From positions 223,005,415-223,069,414 of the forward strand of contig NC_081410.1 of the NCBI RefSeq assembly GCF_030272615.1: 64,000 bases of DNA, read 5' to 3'. Below the pieces are notes generated by a model, which saw nothing but the letters and a program-made list of their open reading frames with translations, had not been told where the DNA came from and did not search any database. This document shows, piece after piece, positions 24,645-36,400 of the stretch; positions within the stretch are counted from its first letter, which is position 1, and the number at the start of each line of letters is the position of its first letter. The position numbers and the translations under genes are program-made. This DNA comes from Cryptomeria japonica. Taxonomy: Eukaryota; Streptophyta; Pinopsida; Cupressales; Cupressaceae.

Positions 24645-24656
24645 GCTCTGATACCA
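24645..24656 (-). promoter_or_regulatory. Primer-binding site, initiator-Met tRNA type
   Basis: The minus strand reads TGGTATCAGAGC directly after the 5' LTR, the standard plant copia primer site. Confidence 0.9.
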
Positions 24657-25136
24657 TGTGAGATTTTGCCAAGATCAAGAGGTCAATGAAATGTACAAAA
24701 TAAAGACACAATATAGGACAAGAATAAACTATATTCTCATCAATAGACAATGATCAATAACATGATTCAATAGTTGTTACATACAATGTAGATGAGCATC
24801 CTTATATAGGCAAGGCTAGGGATATGTGAGCACACAAACATGACATGTGGCTCAATAAGAAATAAGGGTAGGTAGGAAATAGGTGTGGGTAGGTAGGAGA
24901 AATAATATAATAGTCCACATGAGGTGGATCACCCACTGAATGTGGAGTGTAACAACAAGAGTGGAGTGTAACAACAAGATCAACACCATAAAAGGTGGAA
25001 TTTCTTCTACACACACTATCCCAATGTGGCACAAACACTCAAGTGTCTCATACCCAAACTACTATGAAATGCATTATCCTAAGTAAACTTAAGTAAGTGT
25101 AATAATATCCATGATGAATAATTATTTACACCAACA
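24657..25136 (-). repeat. 5' LTR of the Gag-protease element
   Basis: On the minus strand it starts TGTTGGTGTAAATAATT and ends GGCAAAATCTCACA at the primer site. Length 480 bp. It contains tatataagg-like sequence near 24797-24806 (read cttatataggc on plus). Confidence 0.85.
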
Positions 25137-25520
25137 GAAATTATTAGGTCTTTGTCAAGAGACAGTTATCATAGGCTAACAATAGGCCTTATCAACCCCA
25201 AAATCAAAATTATTAGCAACAAAGATCCAATTTCCAAGGGCAGAACCAATGAAGTAATGCTAGGCCCTTGAATAGATTGAATCCCTTAGCTGCAAACACC
25301 TCAAAGGCTATAGCTCCAACTCAAAACAATCTTTCTCAATAATAAGATTGGTGTACTCCATGCAATCAACCACACAATCAGGATGTTTGTCAAAATGGTG
25401 AATTCTCTCAGGCCTTAGTGGCACAAAATAAGCCAACAACATCAGCGCAGCAATAGTTTGTTGATGGCTCTTACTTTTATGAATTGGCTAGAGGCTGATT
25501 TCTGTGGAATAAATTAGATG
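25137..25520 (+). pseudogene. Gypsy host gag, third segment with zinc knuckle
   Basis: In one frame with several stops the reading is Asn/Gln-rich and then gives WCTPCNQPHNQDVC, a C-x2-C-x3-H-x4-C knuckle, at about 25350-25395. It continues to FVDGSYFYEL (about 25455-25485). Stops include TAG and a TAATAA pair where Gln codons would fit. It continues from 20026 across the inserted element. The link to the integrase that follows is abrupt and probably a deletion junction. Confidence 0.65.
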
Positions 25521-26789
25521 AGTGGAGACAATGTGGCCAACAATACAAGATCAAAAAAGAGGGCCATAGACCCTAATGTCCTATACCATTGGCCAGGAAT
25601 GCGACAGCTTATTGCCGAGCTGGTAGCCCGATGCCTTGAGTGTCAGAGAGTCAAGGCAGAGCACTGCCATCCAGGTGGGTTGCTCCAATCTCATGCTATA
25701 CCAGAGTGGAAATGGGACACTATATCCATGGACTTTATCATTGGTCTCCCTATGTCATCCCGCCGCCATGATGCCATCTTGGTGACGGTTGACAAGTTGA
25801 CCAAAGTGGCTCACTTTTCACCAGTTTGTACCACCTTCACAGTACTAGCAGTAGCACAGGTGTTTTTGCGAGACATTGTCAGACTTCATGGTGTTCCACG
25901 TAAGATCATTTCTGACAGGGATTCCCTCTTCACTTCTTCTTTTTGGAAGGCATTACAGGCAGCTATGGGTACCAAACTCAATTTCAGTACAACCTATCAT
26001 CCGGAGACGGATGGCCAGACAGAGAGAGTTAATCAGGTGTTAGAGGATATGCTTCACATGTATGTCATGGATCACCAGACCAGATGGGAGGAGTATCTTC
26101 CCTTAGTGGAGTTTGCCTATAACAATGGGCATCACACGTCCTTGGGGATGCCACCCTATCAGGCATTATATGGTAGGCCTTGTAGAACACCATTGAGTTG
26201 GGACCACATAGAGGACAGAGTTGCTATTGGTCCAGAGATAGTTCGGGATATGGAGCAGCAGGTGGATTTGATTAGGTAGCGTCTCAGAGAGGCACAGGAT
26301 AGACAGAAGAAATATGCAGATGCAAAGAGGGTTGATCGTAGCTACTCAGTTCGGGATAGAGTCTTCTTGAGAGTGCGACCGCATAAGAGTCCAATCCGTT
26401 ATGGAAAGGGTTCTAAGCTCGCACCCTGATTTGTAGGACCATTTGAGATCCTTGAGAGGATAGGGCCAGTTGCCTACCGTCTAGCATTGCCACCTAGCCT
26501 GTCACGCATCCACGATGTGTTTCATGTTTCAGTTTTGAGGAAGTATATCTATGATGAGTCTCATATTCTAGATTGGGATGCCTTGCAGGTGGAGTCGGAC
26601 GGGCAGCTAGCTTTGGAGCCCATTCGCATTTTGGCACGCTGGACGCTGAGCCTTTGAGGGCGAGAGCTGGACCAGGTTAGGGTCCAGTGAGATTGTTATG
26701 ATGAGGTCACAGCCTCATGGGAGGATGCAACACTTATGAGATCACAGTACCCCCACCTTTTTGATGAACTCCAGGAGGAAGTTCATGCC
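25521..26789 (+). pseudogene. Gypsy (chromovirus-like) integrase, 3' end of pol
   Basis: The frame opens near 25560 with HWPGMRQLIAELVARCLECQ, the end of the integrase zinc-binding domain. The catalytic core has D at about 25731 (MDFIIGLP), D at about 25913 (SDRDSLFT) and E about 35 residues later at 26019 (QTERVNQ), the DD35E triad. RVFLRV, GPFEIL and RIHDVFHVS follow, as in plant Ty3/gypsy integrase C-termini. The end (ELDQVRVQ, ASWEDATLMRSQYPHLF, about 26670-26765) looks like a chromodomain tail. Stops at 26277 (TAG), 26428, 26656 and 26689 (TGA) fall where relatives have Gln, Arg, Arg and Trp. RT and RNase H are missing upstream. Role: inserted the cDNA into chromosomes; this copy is dead. 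Confidence 0.8.
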
Positions 26790-26802
26790 TAGAGGGGGAG
26801 GG
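26790..26802 (+). promoter_or_regulatory. Polypurine tract of the chromovirus-like element
   Basis: The sequence tagagggggaggg lies between the end of the coding remnant and the LTR start TGTGAGGCCC. Confidence 0.8.
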
Positions 26803-29649
26803 TGTGAGGCCCTACCCCGATTCAGTTTGACATTTTTAGTTATTTGCATATTGAGACTATTATGGATGCTTTATTTTATGTTTATGGACTTAGAACTTAT
26901 ATGATTCCATGATTTGGATCACACTGACATATGTTGATGCTTTATTTCATGCATGATGATTATGAAACTTTAGATATGTTACTAGATTAGAATTACATTA
27001 TGATGGTGAATGTCATTATTGGAAATTTGCAGGACTTCATATTGATGATAGAAAGATGATGTTTATTTATGAATGGTTCAATTTTGGAAAATTATGTTGA
27101 TTGCTTATGTGAAATTGAATTTGAGCGAAGGAGATATTGAATTATTGTTGTCAAATGTATGAGTGTTTGATGTGTAATGAAATCCATGTATTTGATTATG
27201 TATAATTGTGATTATTTGGAATTACTAATGTGTTAATTGAGATGTGCAGGAAAATTATCCATGTGACCATGGAATTTAATGGAGAACCAAGCCTAGACCA
27301 ATGTGCGTTTGTTAAGCCGGGAGTTGTCTATTTGGAGAGACAACACCCCTTTGTAATGTGTTTTATTTGTGAAGTGTATAATGCTTGAGTGTTAAAATCA
27401 ATTTGTATGTATATGTGTAAACCTACAAGAGACAAATTCCATGTGTGCTTTTTTATATTGTATTTTTATTGTGTCACTTGACACATGTGCTGATTAAGTG
27501 TCATTGATTTTGACTTGTCTCTTGGAGGGAGTTTTGTTTCTACCAAGCCATTCAAAAACATGAGTGTGGTCCCAAATTTGCCTTGGGTAGGGAGTCTTGG
27601 GAGTGGTCAACTCAAGTTTGACCCGTAGGTAAACTTCAGTTGGGTTTCCAAAGGGTTTAATGGACTCCTAGGGTAAGTTTTAAGGCTTTTCCAAAGGTCC
27701 AAAGGGTGTACCTATGGGTTAGGGGTATTTTGCAACATGTGGCTTCTCCCATGTGACTATTTAGTCACTTCAAAAAGTGGTGTTTCCAAGATGAACGAAA
27801 ATTCAACTTAGAAAGTTCTTCCTAGGATAGAGAACCTTCCCTTTAGAAGTTAAACTCTCTTCCCCATCTTCTTCCACCTTTTCCCTTTCCAATTTTGGTA
27901 ATGTGTAAGAGTTTGGGAAGGGCAACCAATGGGAACTCACACCTCACCCAAGGGGTTGGGAAGTGTGTGAGAGGCCTTCTTAGGCAAGAATTTGGAAACT
28001 TAGTGAGTAATCACCCACTCTCCAATTCTTGGAGATTATGCTTGTTTTGAAAAAGTTAGTAGGAGATTTAACACTTTTGGTGGAATTTGGAGAAAGTTAG
28101 TGTGGAATTGGGCAGCTCATCCCCAACTAATTTTAGCAAACCTATTGGCAGAATAAGGTTGGTTACTTCTTACTTCCTCTTGTTATGTTGTATGTGTTAG
28201 TTTATGTTGTTTGTAAAAGAAAAGAGTTGTTTGAAAGAAAGTGTTTTAAGAAGTTTTTTTTTGTTGAAGTTAAGATTGTGTAGTTTTCTTTTCTATGTAT
28301 GTTGTTTTGTGTTCTAGTTGTTTTGGGAGTGTCCAAGATCTCCTACTCTTGGGAGGGTAGGAAGATCTTGGGGTGGAAGGAGTATGACAGCCATGGGTGA
28401 GAGGCTCTCCTTGTGGAGAGTGTTCTCAAGGGAGTCCTTGGTGACCCTTGATGCATAGCCTTGTGTATGCATTTGGGGGTCATAAGGGGAGCAAATATGG
28501 CCTTGGGCCTTTTTGGGGGGCATAAGGATTGTGGAAGCATTTGTTGCATTTGTATTGCCATGAGGTGGCTTGTGTAGTTTTTATTTTGGCATGCATTCTC
28601 CCCATTGGTACTTGGTCCACTTCCACCCATGGAAGAGTCACCATGAAAGTGGTGAATGTGTAGCTTGGGAAGGGAAATTTGAATGTAAATGTGTTCCTAT
28701 GTTTGTTGTGGTGTTTGCATGTTTGTAACCTGTCTAGTGCTTGGTTCTCCAAGCTCGAGGGTGGCTTCTAGTAAGCCTAGGCTGGGAGGTGAGCTTCCCA
28801 TGGTCAAAAAAATGTGTTTTATTGCAGGTTGCATGGGAATGGGAAAAGAAGGTTTAAAAGACTATGTTGCTGTTTTGTGTTGCAGAAAAGTGTTTCAAAA
28901 AAAAAGATAGATTCAATGTAGTAGATTGTATAAGAGAAGATAAGTGAGCATGTGTAGTATTAACTTTCAAGAAAGAGAAAGTGTTGTATAATATTCAAGT
29001 TACTATGTAGAGAAAAGAAAAAAAAAACATTGTTGGGATTTCATCCCATTTGTATTCATGTTTATTTTGTATCCATATCTATTTTGTATTTACATTGTCA
29101 ATGAGTACACATGTTTTTCCCTACTTGGTAGTTTTGCAAAAGAAAATGAAAATGTTAGTTTGCATCTAGATTCTTAATGTTTTGTATTTAAAAAAAAAAA
29201 AAGGGAGAAATGTATACACTTTTGAGTAAACTGAAATTTAAAGATTAGATGTTACCCATTTTTCTTTAAGTGGAATATGCTGCTGTAAATTTAGTTAAAA
29301 AAACAGTCATTTATGTTCCATTATTTGCAGAAAATAAAATCTTAGTAGTTGTAATCTACCTCTTCCCAAGGGTATTGCATTTAGTCTTAGTAGATTTGCA
29401 AAAAAAAAATATATATGTTCTTTCCTCATTAATCTATCTGCAGTAAATATAGGAAGGGTCTTTATGCATTTAAAGGATTCTCAAAGAAGTTAAAATAGTA
29501 ATATACAAATATATATATATATATTTTATCTATTGTCCTTCAAAATCAGTTACAACAAGAGATAGTGATGATTTTACAGATCTAATGTATTACTTAGTGA
29601 AGAAGGAGAAAACTGAATTAATCCCCTATCAAGATCATTCAAATAAAAA

Positions 29650-29709
<60 letters not shown>

Positions 29710-29775
29710 TTTTACATTGTAAATTTTTACATTGTAAATACATCCTGTTTATTTCTCAAGAAATCATTCATAATG

Positions 29776-29831
<56 letters not shown>

Positions 29832-29925
29832 TATCTAAAATGAAATCTGTGTATCCCAAATAAAAGAACTGTGTTCTTTTGTTTCTGTTATAAACTTATC
29901 AATTTATACTCTTTTATATATATAT

Positions 29926-29956
<31 letters not shown>

Positions 29957-30049
29957 AAAAAGAAACCCTTTTAAAAAAAATATAATGCAAACTAAAACTC
30001 TCAACAAAAAAAAAAACGTGTTTATTTTTAGCCAACACACAGAACGGAG

Positions 30050-30430
30050 GGTATAGGCTCTCGCGGGCCGCGGCCTTGGGCGGCGGCGCCACTGGCTGCG
30101 GAACCCGCAGCCCCTGGGCGGCGTCGTCCAGGGACTGCGGGAGCCGCAGGCTGGCGGCACTGCACGCGGCCGGCGGTGCCCCGCGTTCTCCCCACGCACG
30201 CCTCCTCCTTGCTTCCCCCGCACCTGCGGAAAACGGTAACGGCGCTGGGTTGGTTGGGATGCTCCGCTCGGCTCCCTCTTCCTCCGCCGTTTCCCACTCC
30301 CTTTGCCGTGGTTTTCAACAAAAAACCTCCGCCCGTCTCCATTCCTCCGCCTTTCCAGTTAGCAATAAAAAAATAAGGGGAGAGGGTGTGGGGTTCGGCT
30401 AGGGTTGTTCCTTGGCCGCCGACCCACCCT
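30050..30430. other. GC- and CpG-rich island in the long LTR
   Basis: A sharp rise in GC between two AT-rich microsatellite zones, with repeated gccgcggcc- and ctgcgg-like words. It ends near 'ccgacccaccctgca', a word shared with the LTR edge at 63986-64000. It may be the transcription start zone of the LTR. Frames on both strands are composition artefacts. Confidence 0.6.
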
Positions 30431-30479
30431 GCAACAACTCATACACGGGCTGTCACAAAAAAAAGAGGTTATTCTAATT

Positions 30480-30505
30480 GCCCTAACCCTAGTTCGGGTT
30501 AGGGC
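30480..30505. repeat. Telomere-like palindrome in the LTR
   Basis: Perfect arms gccctaaccc and gggttagggc surround a 6-base loop. A matching palindrome (arms aaccctaac / gttagggtt) lies at 63842-63869 in the related minus-strand LTR. Confidence 0.8.
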
Positions 30506-30760
30506 AAACACCCATCTACGTTTTAAAATGTGAGTGTGAGTGTTTGGAGGGGGGGGGGGGAAATATCGTAATAAAAAAAAAAAGGGGGTTCAAATCCCTA
30601 TAATTCTCTTGGAAAAACAAATTTGTGAATGATAAAATAAGGAATAGTTATATATATATATATATATATATGTGTATAAGTATGTGTAAACATTTACAAG
30701 AAAATTATAATTGTTATGGACGGCTAAACAAGCAAATTGGGAATTGGTAACAAAAAAGAA

Positions 30761-30814
<54 letters not shown>

Positions 30815-30826
30815 CCAATATGTATG

Positions 30827-30858
<32 letters not shown>

Positions 30859-31309
30859 AGTAATTTTAAATTTGTAGTAGACGTTTGATAACTCAAATTG
30901 GTAGTTGGTAACATTACCTAGAGTTCATTTTAATTTTAATTAAGAAGCATTTTAAATTATGGAAGTCTCAATTAAATAAGGTGTTTTAAAATACGATGAT
31001 AATTAACTTAGGATCCTAGTGGATTAAGAAAAATAAGATAAATTTTAAAACGTTTATATTCGAGATTTATCGCTGTATTTGAGATTGTAATTATTTATTA
31101 ATGAAGCTTAGTGAATTTCCTTTTTGGGAGAAATTTTAGCTCATAGATAACTCAGTTATCTTCATTACTAAATTATATTCAATTACCGGATCGACACGAA
31201 TGTAGTAAGACCAAACTAAGTGCATCATTTTGATTAAGTGAATCGTTAATTAGTTAAGTATTTTTAAAAAAAAAAAATTTCCGTTCGTGCCCAAAAGTTG
31301 GGCATGACA

Positions 31310-33615
31310 GGTTTCTGGTTGATTTGGATCCGGCATGATCTGGTAGGCTCCGGTATAGTTTGGTCATGGAATTGGCTTGTTCATCATACTCATGCTCATA
31401 TTCAGTCAGTTGGTTTTGGTCTAATGCTCAGATGCTATCTTGTTTTCTTAGAAGCTTGGTTTCTAGTTTTGGCAAGGGTTTCACCAACAAATCTTTTGAT
31501 GAAGATCTTTGATGAATTGCATAAGTGATGTTGGTGCAACTTTTGGTGGTGTTTTAGGATGCTAATGGTGATCATGTTAGAGACTTGGTAGATGGAGATC
31601 ATTTCTATAGCGTGTGGACCTATACTGGGTCCCGGTTGGTCTAGGTTATGGACCGATTTAATGAAGTGTGTTGATTGGACTTCTCGATGCATTTTCGGGA
31701 TGTATTTGTTAGAATAAACAGTGGACAACTGAGAGGGGGTGGGTTGAATCAGTTGTCAATAGATTATATTAATCAAACCACTTTAAAACCTTTAATTGAA
31801 ACACATAAACATTGAATACTAGAATGACAGAAATAGATACCGATAAGCAATAAAACTTAAGAATGAAATAGAGAATTAACACAATGCAGCCATACCACAT
31901 AACACCATGATTTGTACATGGAAAACCTAGTAAAGGGAAAAACCATGGTGGGAAGCCTACCCACAGTTAGATAATACTTCTATAGAAAGTATGTGATACA
32001 ATAAGGGGCCTGCACATGCAGGAAGGCACACTGCCTAGAGCATACTGCTCATTATAAAGGAGTCTCACTGACTACAAAGAGGTTATAACCACCTCAATAT
32101 AATTGGACAACAATCCAGAAGAATGAACTACCAATGATAGTATCTACCATCCTTGATTACTATCATGGTTAAGCTCAATACCAGAGGCCTTTGACCTCTT
32201 ACATAAACCCAATTCGATCACCTATGATCAAACAAATCTCCTTCGCATATGATATTTCATTCCATGACCATGACCATTACAATCACAATCTACAATGAGA
32301 TCTTACATCAATTTATACAAGCCCTAAGGCCTAAACCAATTAGGTCAGCCACCTAAAAGATATTACAGTAAGATCATTACATACATCCATATTACAATGA
32401 CATGTCATGTTGGCTTTAGACCAAAACAACATTAACCAATCCATAAATCATCTTGATGATGTGTAGAGAATACATTACATGATACAGGTCCATAACCTAG
32501 ATAGGTACCAGACTTAATTTGGGTCCACCATGCCAAAGCGATGTCCCCAATCAGTTGAGGCATGAACAAAGATCACTTTCTGCATCTTGAATTCCATCTA
32601 GAAGCCATACCAACACCACTTATGCATCCTGTCAAGGATTCTCAGTAAAAGCTCTGCCAGTAAAACCTTAACCCTTACCAGTATAGGCTTACTAGAGTGT
32701 ATGATAGAATCTGATCATCAAGTCAATACTAATTGACCAAAACATACTCTAGAAACATCAAACCAAACATATTCCATTGATCCAAACATGTTGATAGTAT
32801 CCAACTGATAGTCCCTTCTGTCGGTAACACTAGTTCTTCTATCGATAACCAAAATCTATCTGTCAGTAACCAATCATAACAGATAGTGTTGACATCAATG
32901 CAACACATAATCAATTCCTTCATGTTGCCAACAATATTATGTGTTGGATATTATTTGTTTGGTCTAAGCCTGACATGGTTTGTAATTATGTAATTGGTTT
33001 ATTATCTGGTGGCCGACCTAATTGCTTATGGTCGAGGGTTTGTATATATAAATGTAAGATCTTATTGTAGATCATATCATGGTTATGGAAAATGGATGTA
33101 ATGTGCAAATAATGTAATATCATTCAGGCAGAAGATTTGGTCGATTATTGGATATCAAATTTGGTTTATGTAAGAGGATTTAGTCCTCCAGTATTGAGCT
33201 TAACCAGAATTGTACTCAGGCATAGGAGATTCTATCTTTTGTAGTTCAACACTTCTCCAAATTATAGTATGAATTTCTATGTAGTTAGTGAGACTCCTTT
33301 TGTGATGAGCAGTGCACTCTAGGTTGTTGGACTTCTTGCACGTGCAGGCCCCTCAATTGTAATTTACATACTTACTGTAGAAGTATTATCTGAATGTGGG
33401 TAGGTTTCCTACAATGATTTTTCCTTTTACCTGGTTTTCCATGTATAAATCTTGGTGTTATGTGGATGGTATTTATTCTGTGATTATTTTTTATGCTTAA
33501 TTGGTTTAAGTGCTATTCCAGTATTAAAATTTTTAATTGCTAATGGTTTTGGTAATCTGTGACAATTGATTCGCCCCCCTGTCAGTCGTCTTTCAGTTAT
33601 TTGAACTGTCTAACA
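31310..33615 (+). repeat. 5' LTR of the copia element, interrupted and truncated
   Basis: 31310-31706 and 32939-33615 match 50935-51997 of the 3' LTR in order. The first 113 or so bases of the 3' LTR (50822-50934) have no partner here. The end ...GAACTGTCTAACA adjoins the primer site. Confidence 0.85.
31707..32933 (-). repeat. Solo copia-type LTR inserted in the copia 5' LTR
   Basis: The plus strand starts TGTTAGAATAAACAGTGG and soon has 'ctgagagggggtgggttgaat'; it ends catgttgccaaca. Flanks gtatt (31702-31706) and atatt (32934-32938) are a duplication with one change; the uninterrupted 3' LTR has gtatt at this place. No internal sequence is present, so it is solo. Confidence 0.85.
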
Positions 33616-33616
33616 A

Positions 33617-33629
33617 TTGGTATCAGAGC
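33617..33629 (+). promoter_or_regulatory. Primer-binding site of the copia element
   Basis: ttggtatcagagc follows the 5' LTR after one base. This is the initiator-Met tRNA type. Confidence 0.9.
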
Positions 33630-33676
33630 TTTGGTCCTCTTTATAGAAAGCTTAACAACTTGAGGAAGATCCTAGG

Positions 33677-34629
33677 ATGTCTAACAATTCAAGTTCATCT
33701 ACTTCATATGGAGCTATCTTTTAGAGAGATATTCCAAGGCTTGATGGAACAAATTACACAGTATGGAAGATTCAGATGGAGACTCATCTAAGATGTCTTG
33801 GAAAGGAGATTTGGTAGATCACACAGAATGGTGTCACACCTCATAATCCAACATCTAGCAATCCTCCTCCGACAAACCTGGATAAGGAGCTTGAGAATGA
33901 TTGTAGAGCAAGAGAAGCCCTCTTGTGTGCACTTTTTGATCAACAAATAATGGGATTAACCGACAAATCATCTAGAAAGGCTATATGGGATAAGTTGGAG
34001 AATCTTAATGAAGGTGACCCTACAATGAAGATTGCTAAACTAGATGGTTACCAGGTGAGATATGAAAACCTGAAGATGGAAGAAGATGAAAGGATTACTA
34101 CATTCATGGAAAGGGTAAATGACATTGTTATGGGAATTCAATGTTGTGGTGGAACTCTGAGCGAAGATGAAATTGTTTCTAATGTTCTGAGAGCCCTACC
34201 GCTAGCTTAAAAAATGAAGGCTACTACTATTAATGATTTGAGAACAATGACTAATACATCTATCAATAGAGATACCTTGGTTGGGAAACTATTTTCTTTT
34301 AAGCTTGAAGAATTTGGACCTTCTGGGGCTGTGAAGACTGAACTTGATTTTCATACATCTACATCTGCACTGGTAAGCAAGATTTGAAAGCTTTATATGC
34401 AAAGGAATTGGAAGATATGAAGAGAGAAGATGATGATTTTGAGCAACTTGAAGCACTATTTTCTAGAGGAGTACCTAAAGGACTGGTAGGAAGTAAGTAT
34501 GAAGGAAAAGTACCTTTTAAATGTTTTGCATGTAATAAGATTGGTCATTTTGCATCTAGATGTCCTGAAAGGAATTCAACATTTGAAGAAAGAGTTAAGA
34601 GATCTTTTAAGCCTAACCCTGGATATTAG
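33677..34629 (+). pseudogene. Copia gag with zinc knuckle
   Basis: ATG at 33677 (MSNNSSSS), then RDIPRLDGTNYTVWKIQME, the copia Gag N-terminal signature. REALLCALFDQQIMGL and the UBN2-like block (AIWDKLENL, MKIAKLDGYQVRYENLKM, RVNDIVMGIQCCGG, VLRALPL) follow. Stops near 33722, 33818 and 34208 and a frameshift near 34375 break it. In the new frame a zinc knuckle CFACNKIGHFASRC lies at 34522-34563. Role: particle-forming RNA-binding protein. Confidence 0.8.
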
Positions 34630-35240
34630 AACAAGTATAAGTACAGGAAAAACATAGACAAATCATGCTACATAATGGACAAGGAAGGCATTACTGATTC
34701 TAAAGATGAACTAGCAAAAGACTCTACTAGTGGTTCCGACAATGTGAAGGAATGGGTGTTCCTGGCTATCAACGTAGATGTTCTGACACTGTAAGAGAAT
34801 GTACCTAAAGAGAGGGCACTTGTTGGTAAAATTGAAGATAAGGATTAATGGGCAATTAATAGCGGTTATTCACATCATATGACTGGAGATAAAGGGAAGT
34901 TTCTTTGCAAGAAATTGATGGCGGTCTAGTTATATTTGGAGATGACAAAGCATGTATGATCAAAGAAAAATGAACTATAACATTGGATGGTAAAACAAAT
35001 ACTGACAATGTTTATTATGTTGAAGGTTTAAGGCATAATATTTTGAGTGTAGGATAATTAATGGATAAGGGATTTCAATTACAGTTCAAGGATGGAAAAT
35101 GCAAAATCACTAATAGATCAGGCATGGAGATTGCAACCCATACACAGAGAAAAGGTAACATATTTCATCTGAATTTTGGTGAGAAGACATGTTTGATTAC
35201 ATAGATTGATGAGAGTTGGCTATGACATAAAAGGCCGTGT
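34630..35240 (+). pseudogene. Copia protease region, catalytic Asp lost
   Basis: The reading gives WAINSGYSHHMTGDKGKF at about 34849. The family pattern is D-S-G; here Asn (aat, 34858-34860) replaces the catalytic Asp and a stop precedes it. LRHNILSVG-like sequence follows near 35025 with frameshifts, then LITxIDESWL near 35195, with TAG where Gln fits. Confidence 0.7.
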
Positions 35241-36400
35241 CATGTGAATTTTGATTGCATTGTGAAGACCAGTTCAACTAAGGCACTTAGGGATATACCT
35301 AAGATTATGAAGCCCTATAATCTGGTATGTAAAAAATGTCAAATGGGTAAACATGTCAGAAACTCTTTTAGGAGTATACAAGATAAATTAAATGATGTTC
35401 TTGATCTTATTTGAACTGATTTGTGTGGCCTTGCTAGAGTTAAAAGTTTTCAAGGTGATAGATATTTCATGCTAATCATTGATAATTATTCTAGAATGAT
35501 GTGGGTTACTTTTTTGAAAGAAAAGTATGAAGCATTTGAAAAGTTTAAAATATTTAAGGCTAAAGTGGAAACTAAGACATGATTGAAGATTAAATGTTTG
35601 AGGTCAGATCATGATCGATAATTCACATCCTGTGAGTTTAATAACTTTTGTGGGAAGCATGATATAAGAAGAAAATTTTCTGCTTCCCGGACACCTTAGC
35701 AGAATGGAGTTGTGGAAAGGAAGAACAAAACTATCTTGGATGTCACTAGAACAATGATGATGGAAGCTAGTCTACCTCATATCTACTGGAGAGAAGTAGT
35801 GAGCACATTGATTTATACATTCAACAAAGTACATATCAAAGGAGAAGCTGATAAGACACCTTATGAATTATGGTTTGGAAATACACCTATAGTTAAGTAT
35901 TTCAGAATATTTGGTAGTAAATGTTATATCAGGAGAGATGATATCATTGGAAAATTTGATCCTAGATGTGATGAAGGCATATTTATTGGTTATTCTAATG
36001 AAAGAAAGACATATAGATCTTATAACAAGAGATTATAGAGAATTGTGGAGAGTGCTAATGTAAAAGTAGATGAGCTTAACAGAAGTCAAATTAGAGTTAA
36101 TGAGAAGGAACCGACAGTGGAAATGATTATATCTAAACTGGTAGCACCTTTACCGAAACAAAGTGTTGAACCAGTTACTCCGACAGTATTAGAGAATTCT
36201 ACAGTAACTGAAGATCAAGGAAGAGGGACAAACAGTCAAAGGACTCCTAGGTATGTGAGATTGAATCATTCAGACAATCAGATCATTAGGGATAAGAGCA
36301 ATGGATTAATAACAAGAAGAAGACTAGGAACTAATGAGGTAGGTTAAATTTTACAAGTTGAACCAATATTAGTAATTGAGGCATGTAAAGATGAATATTG
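35241..36400 (+). pseudogene. Copia integrase
   Basis: KKCQMGKHVRNSF (about 35330) is the end of the zinc-binding domain. The core gives TDLCGLARV (about 35418, first Asp), FMLIIDNYSRMMWV, LRSDHD (about 35600, second Asp) and QNGVVERKNKT (about 35700, Glu). PYELWFGNTPIVKYFRIFGSKCYI and FDPRCDEGIFIGYSNERKTYR (about 35855-36025) are the copia integrase C-terminal blocks. Stops include TGA at 35413, TGA at 35579, TAA near 35620, TAG at 35698 and TAG at 36036. A spacer to the RT follows. Confidence 0.8.

Larger units (their letters stand above)
20027..25136 (-). mobile_element. Non-autonomous copia-type element encoding Gag-protease only
   Basis: Paired LTRs (465 and 480 bp), an initiator-Met primer site and a purine tract define a 5.1-kb minus-strand element in the host gag. 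It codes for Gag, zinc knuckle and protease followed by an acidic C-terminal region; integrase, RT and RNase H are absent. A flanking pair aaaat (20022-20026) and gaaat (25137-25141) may be the target duplication with one change. The 3' LTR lacks about 15 bp at its outer end compared with the 5' LTR. Confidence 0.8.
29659..30858. repeat. Cluster of (TA)n microsatellites in the long LTR
   Basis: Six arrays occur: 29659-29706, 29777-29824, 29915-29956 (with a CACA interruption), 30649-30670, 30765-30808 and 30834-30858. Short ATG/TGTA-containing spacers separate them. Peptides read through these arrays are artefacts. Confidence 0.9.
26803..31309 (+). repeat. Very long 3' LTR (about 4.5 kb) of the chromovirus-like element
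   Basis: It starts TGTGAGGCCCTACC after the purine tract and ends AAGTTGGGCATGACA, where copia LTR sequence resumes at 31310. No other boundary is visible between. The 3' third matches in order, on the opposite strand, the LTR edge at 62940-64000: end sequence, (TA)n arrays, telomere-like palindrome and a CCACCCTGCA word. Open frames at 28314-28752 (minus) have no motif. An unrecognised internal insertion could account for part of the length. No paired LTR is in the window. Confidence 0.65.

Noticed and set aside
28314-28910. Open frames of 69-95 codons as host exons
   Set aside because: No motif or conserved pattern; they lie inside the long LTR and overlap on both strands.
30480-30505. Telomeric DNA or an interstitial telomere
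   Set aside because: Only two repeat units, arranged as a palindrome inside an LTR; not a tandem array.
29888-30914. Open frames through microsatellites and the CpG island
   Set aside because: Tyr-Ile repeat peptides are readings of (TA)n; the others follow base composition.
33617-33629. Possible tRNA gene fragments at GGTATCAGAGC sites
   Set aside because: Only the complement of a tRNA 3' end is present, adjoining LTRs; these are primer-binding sites. The same applies at 16735, 24645 and 60047.
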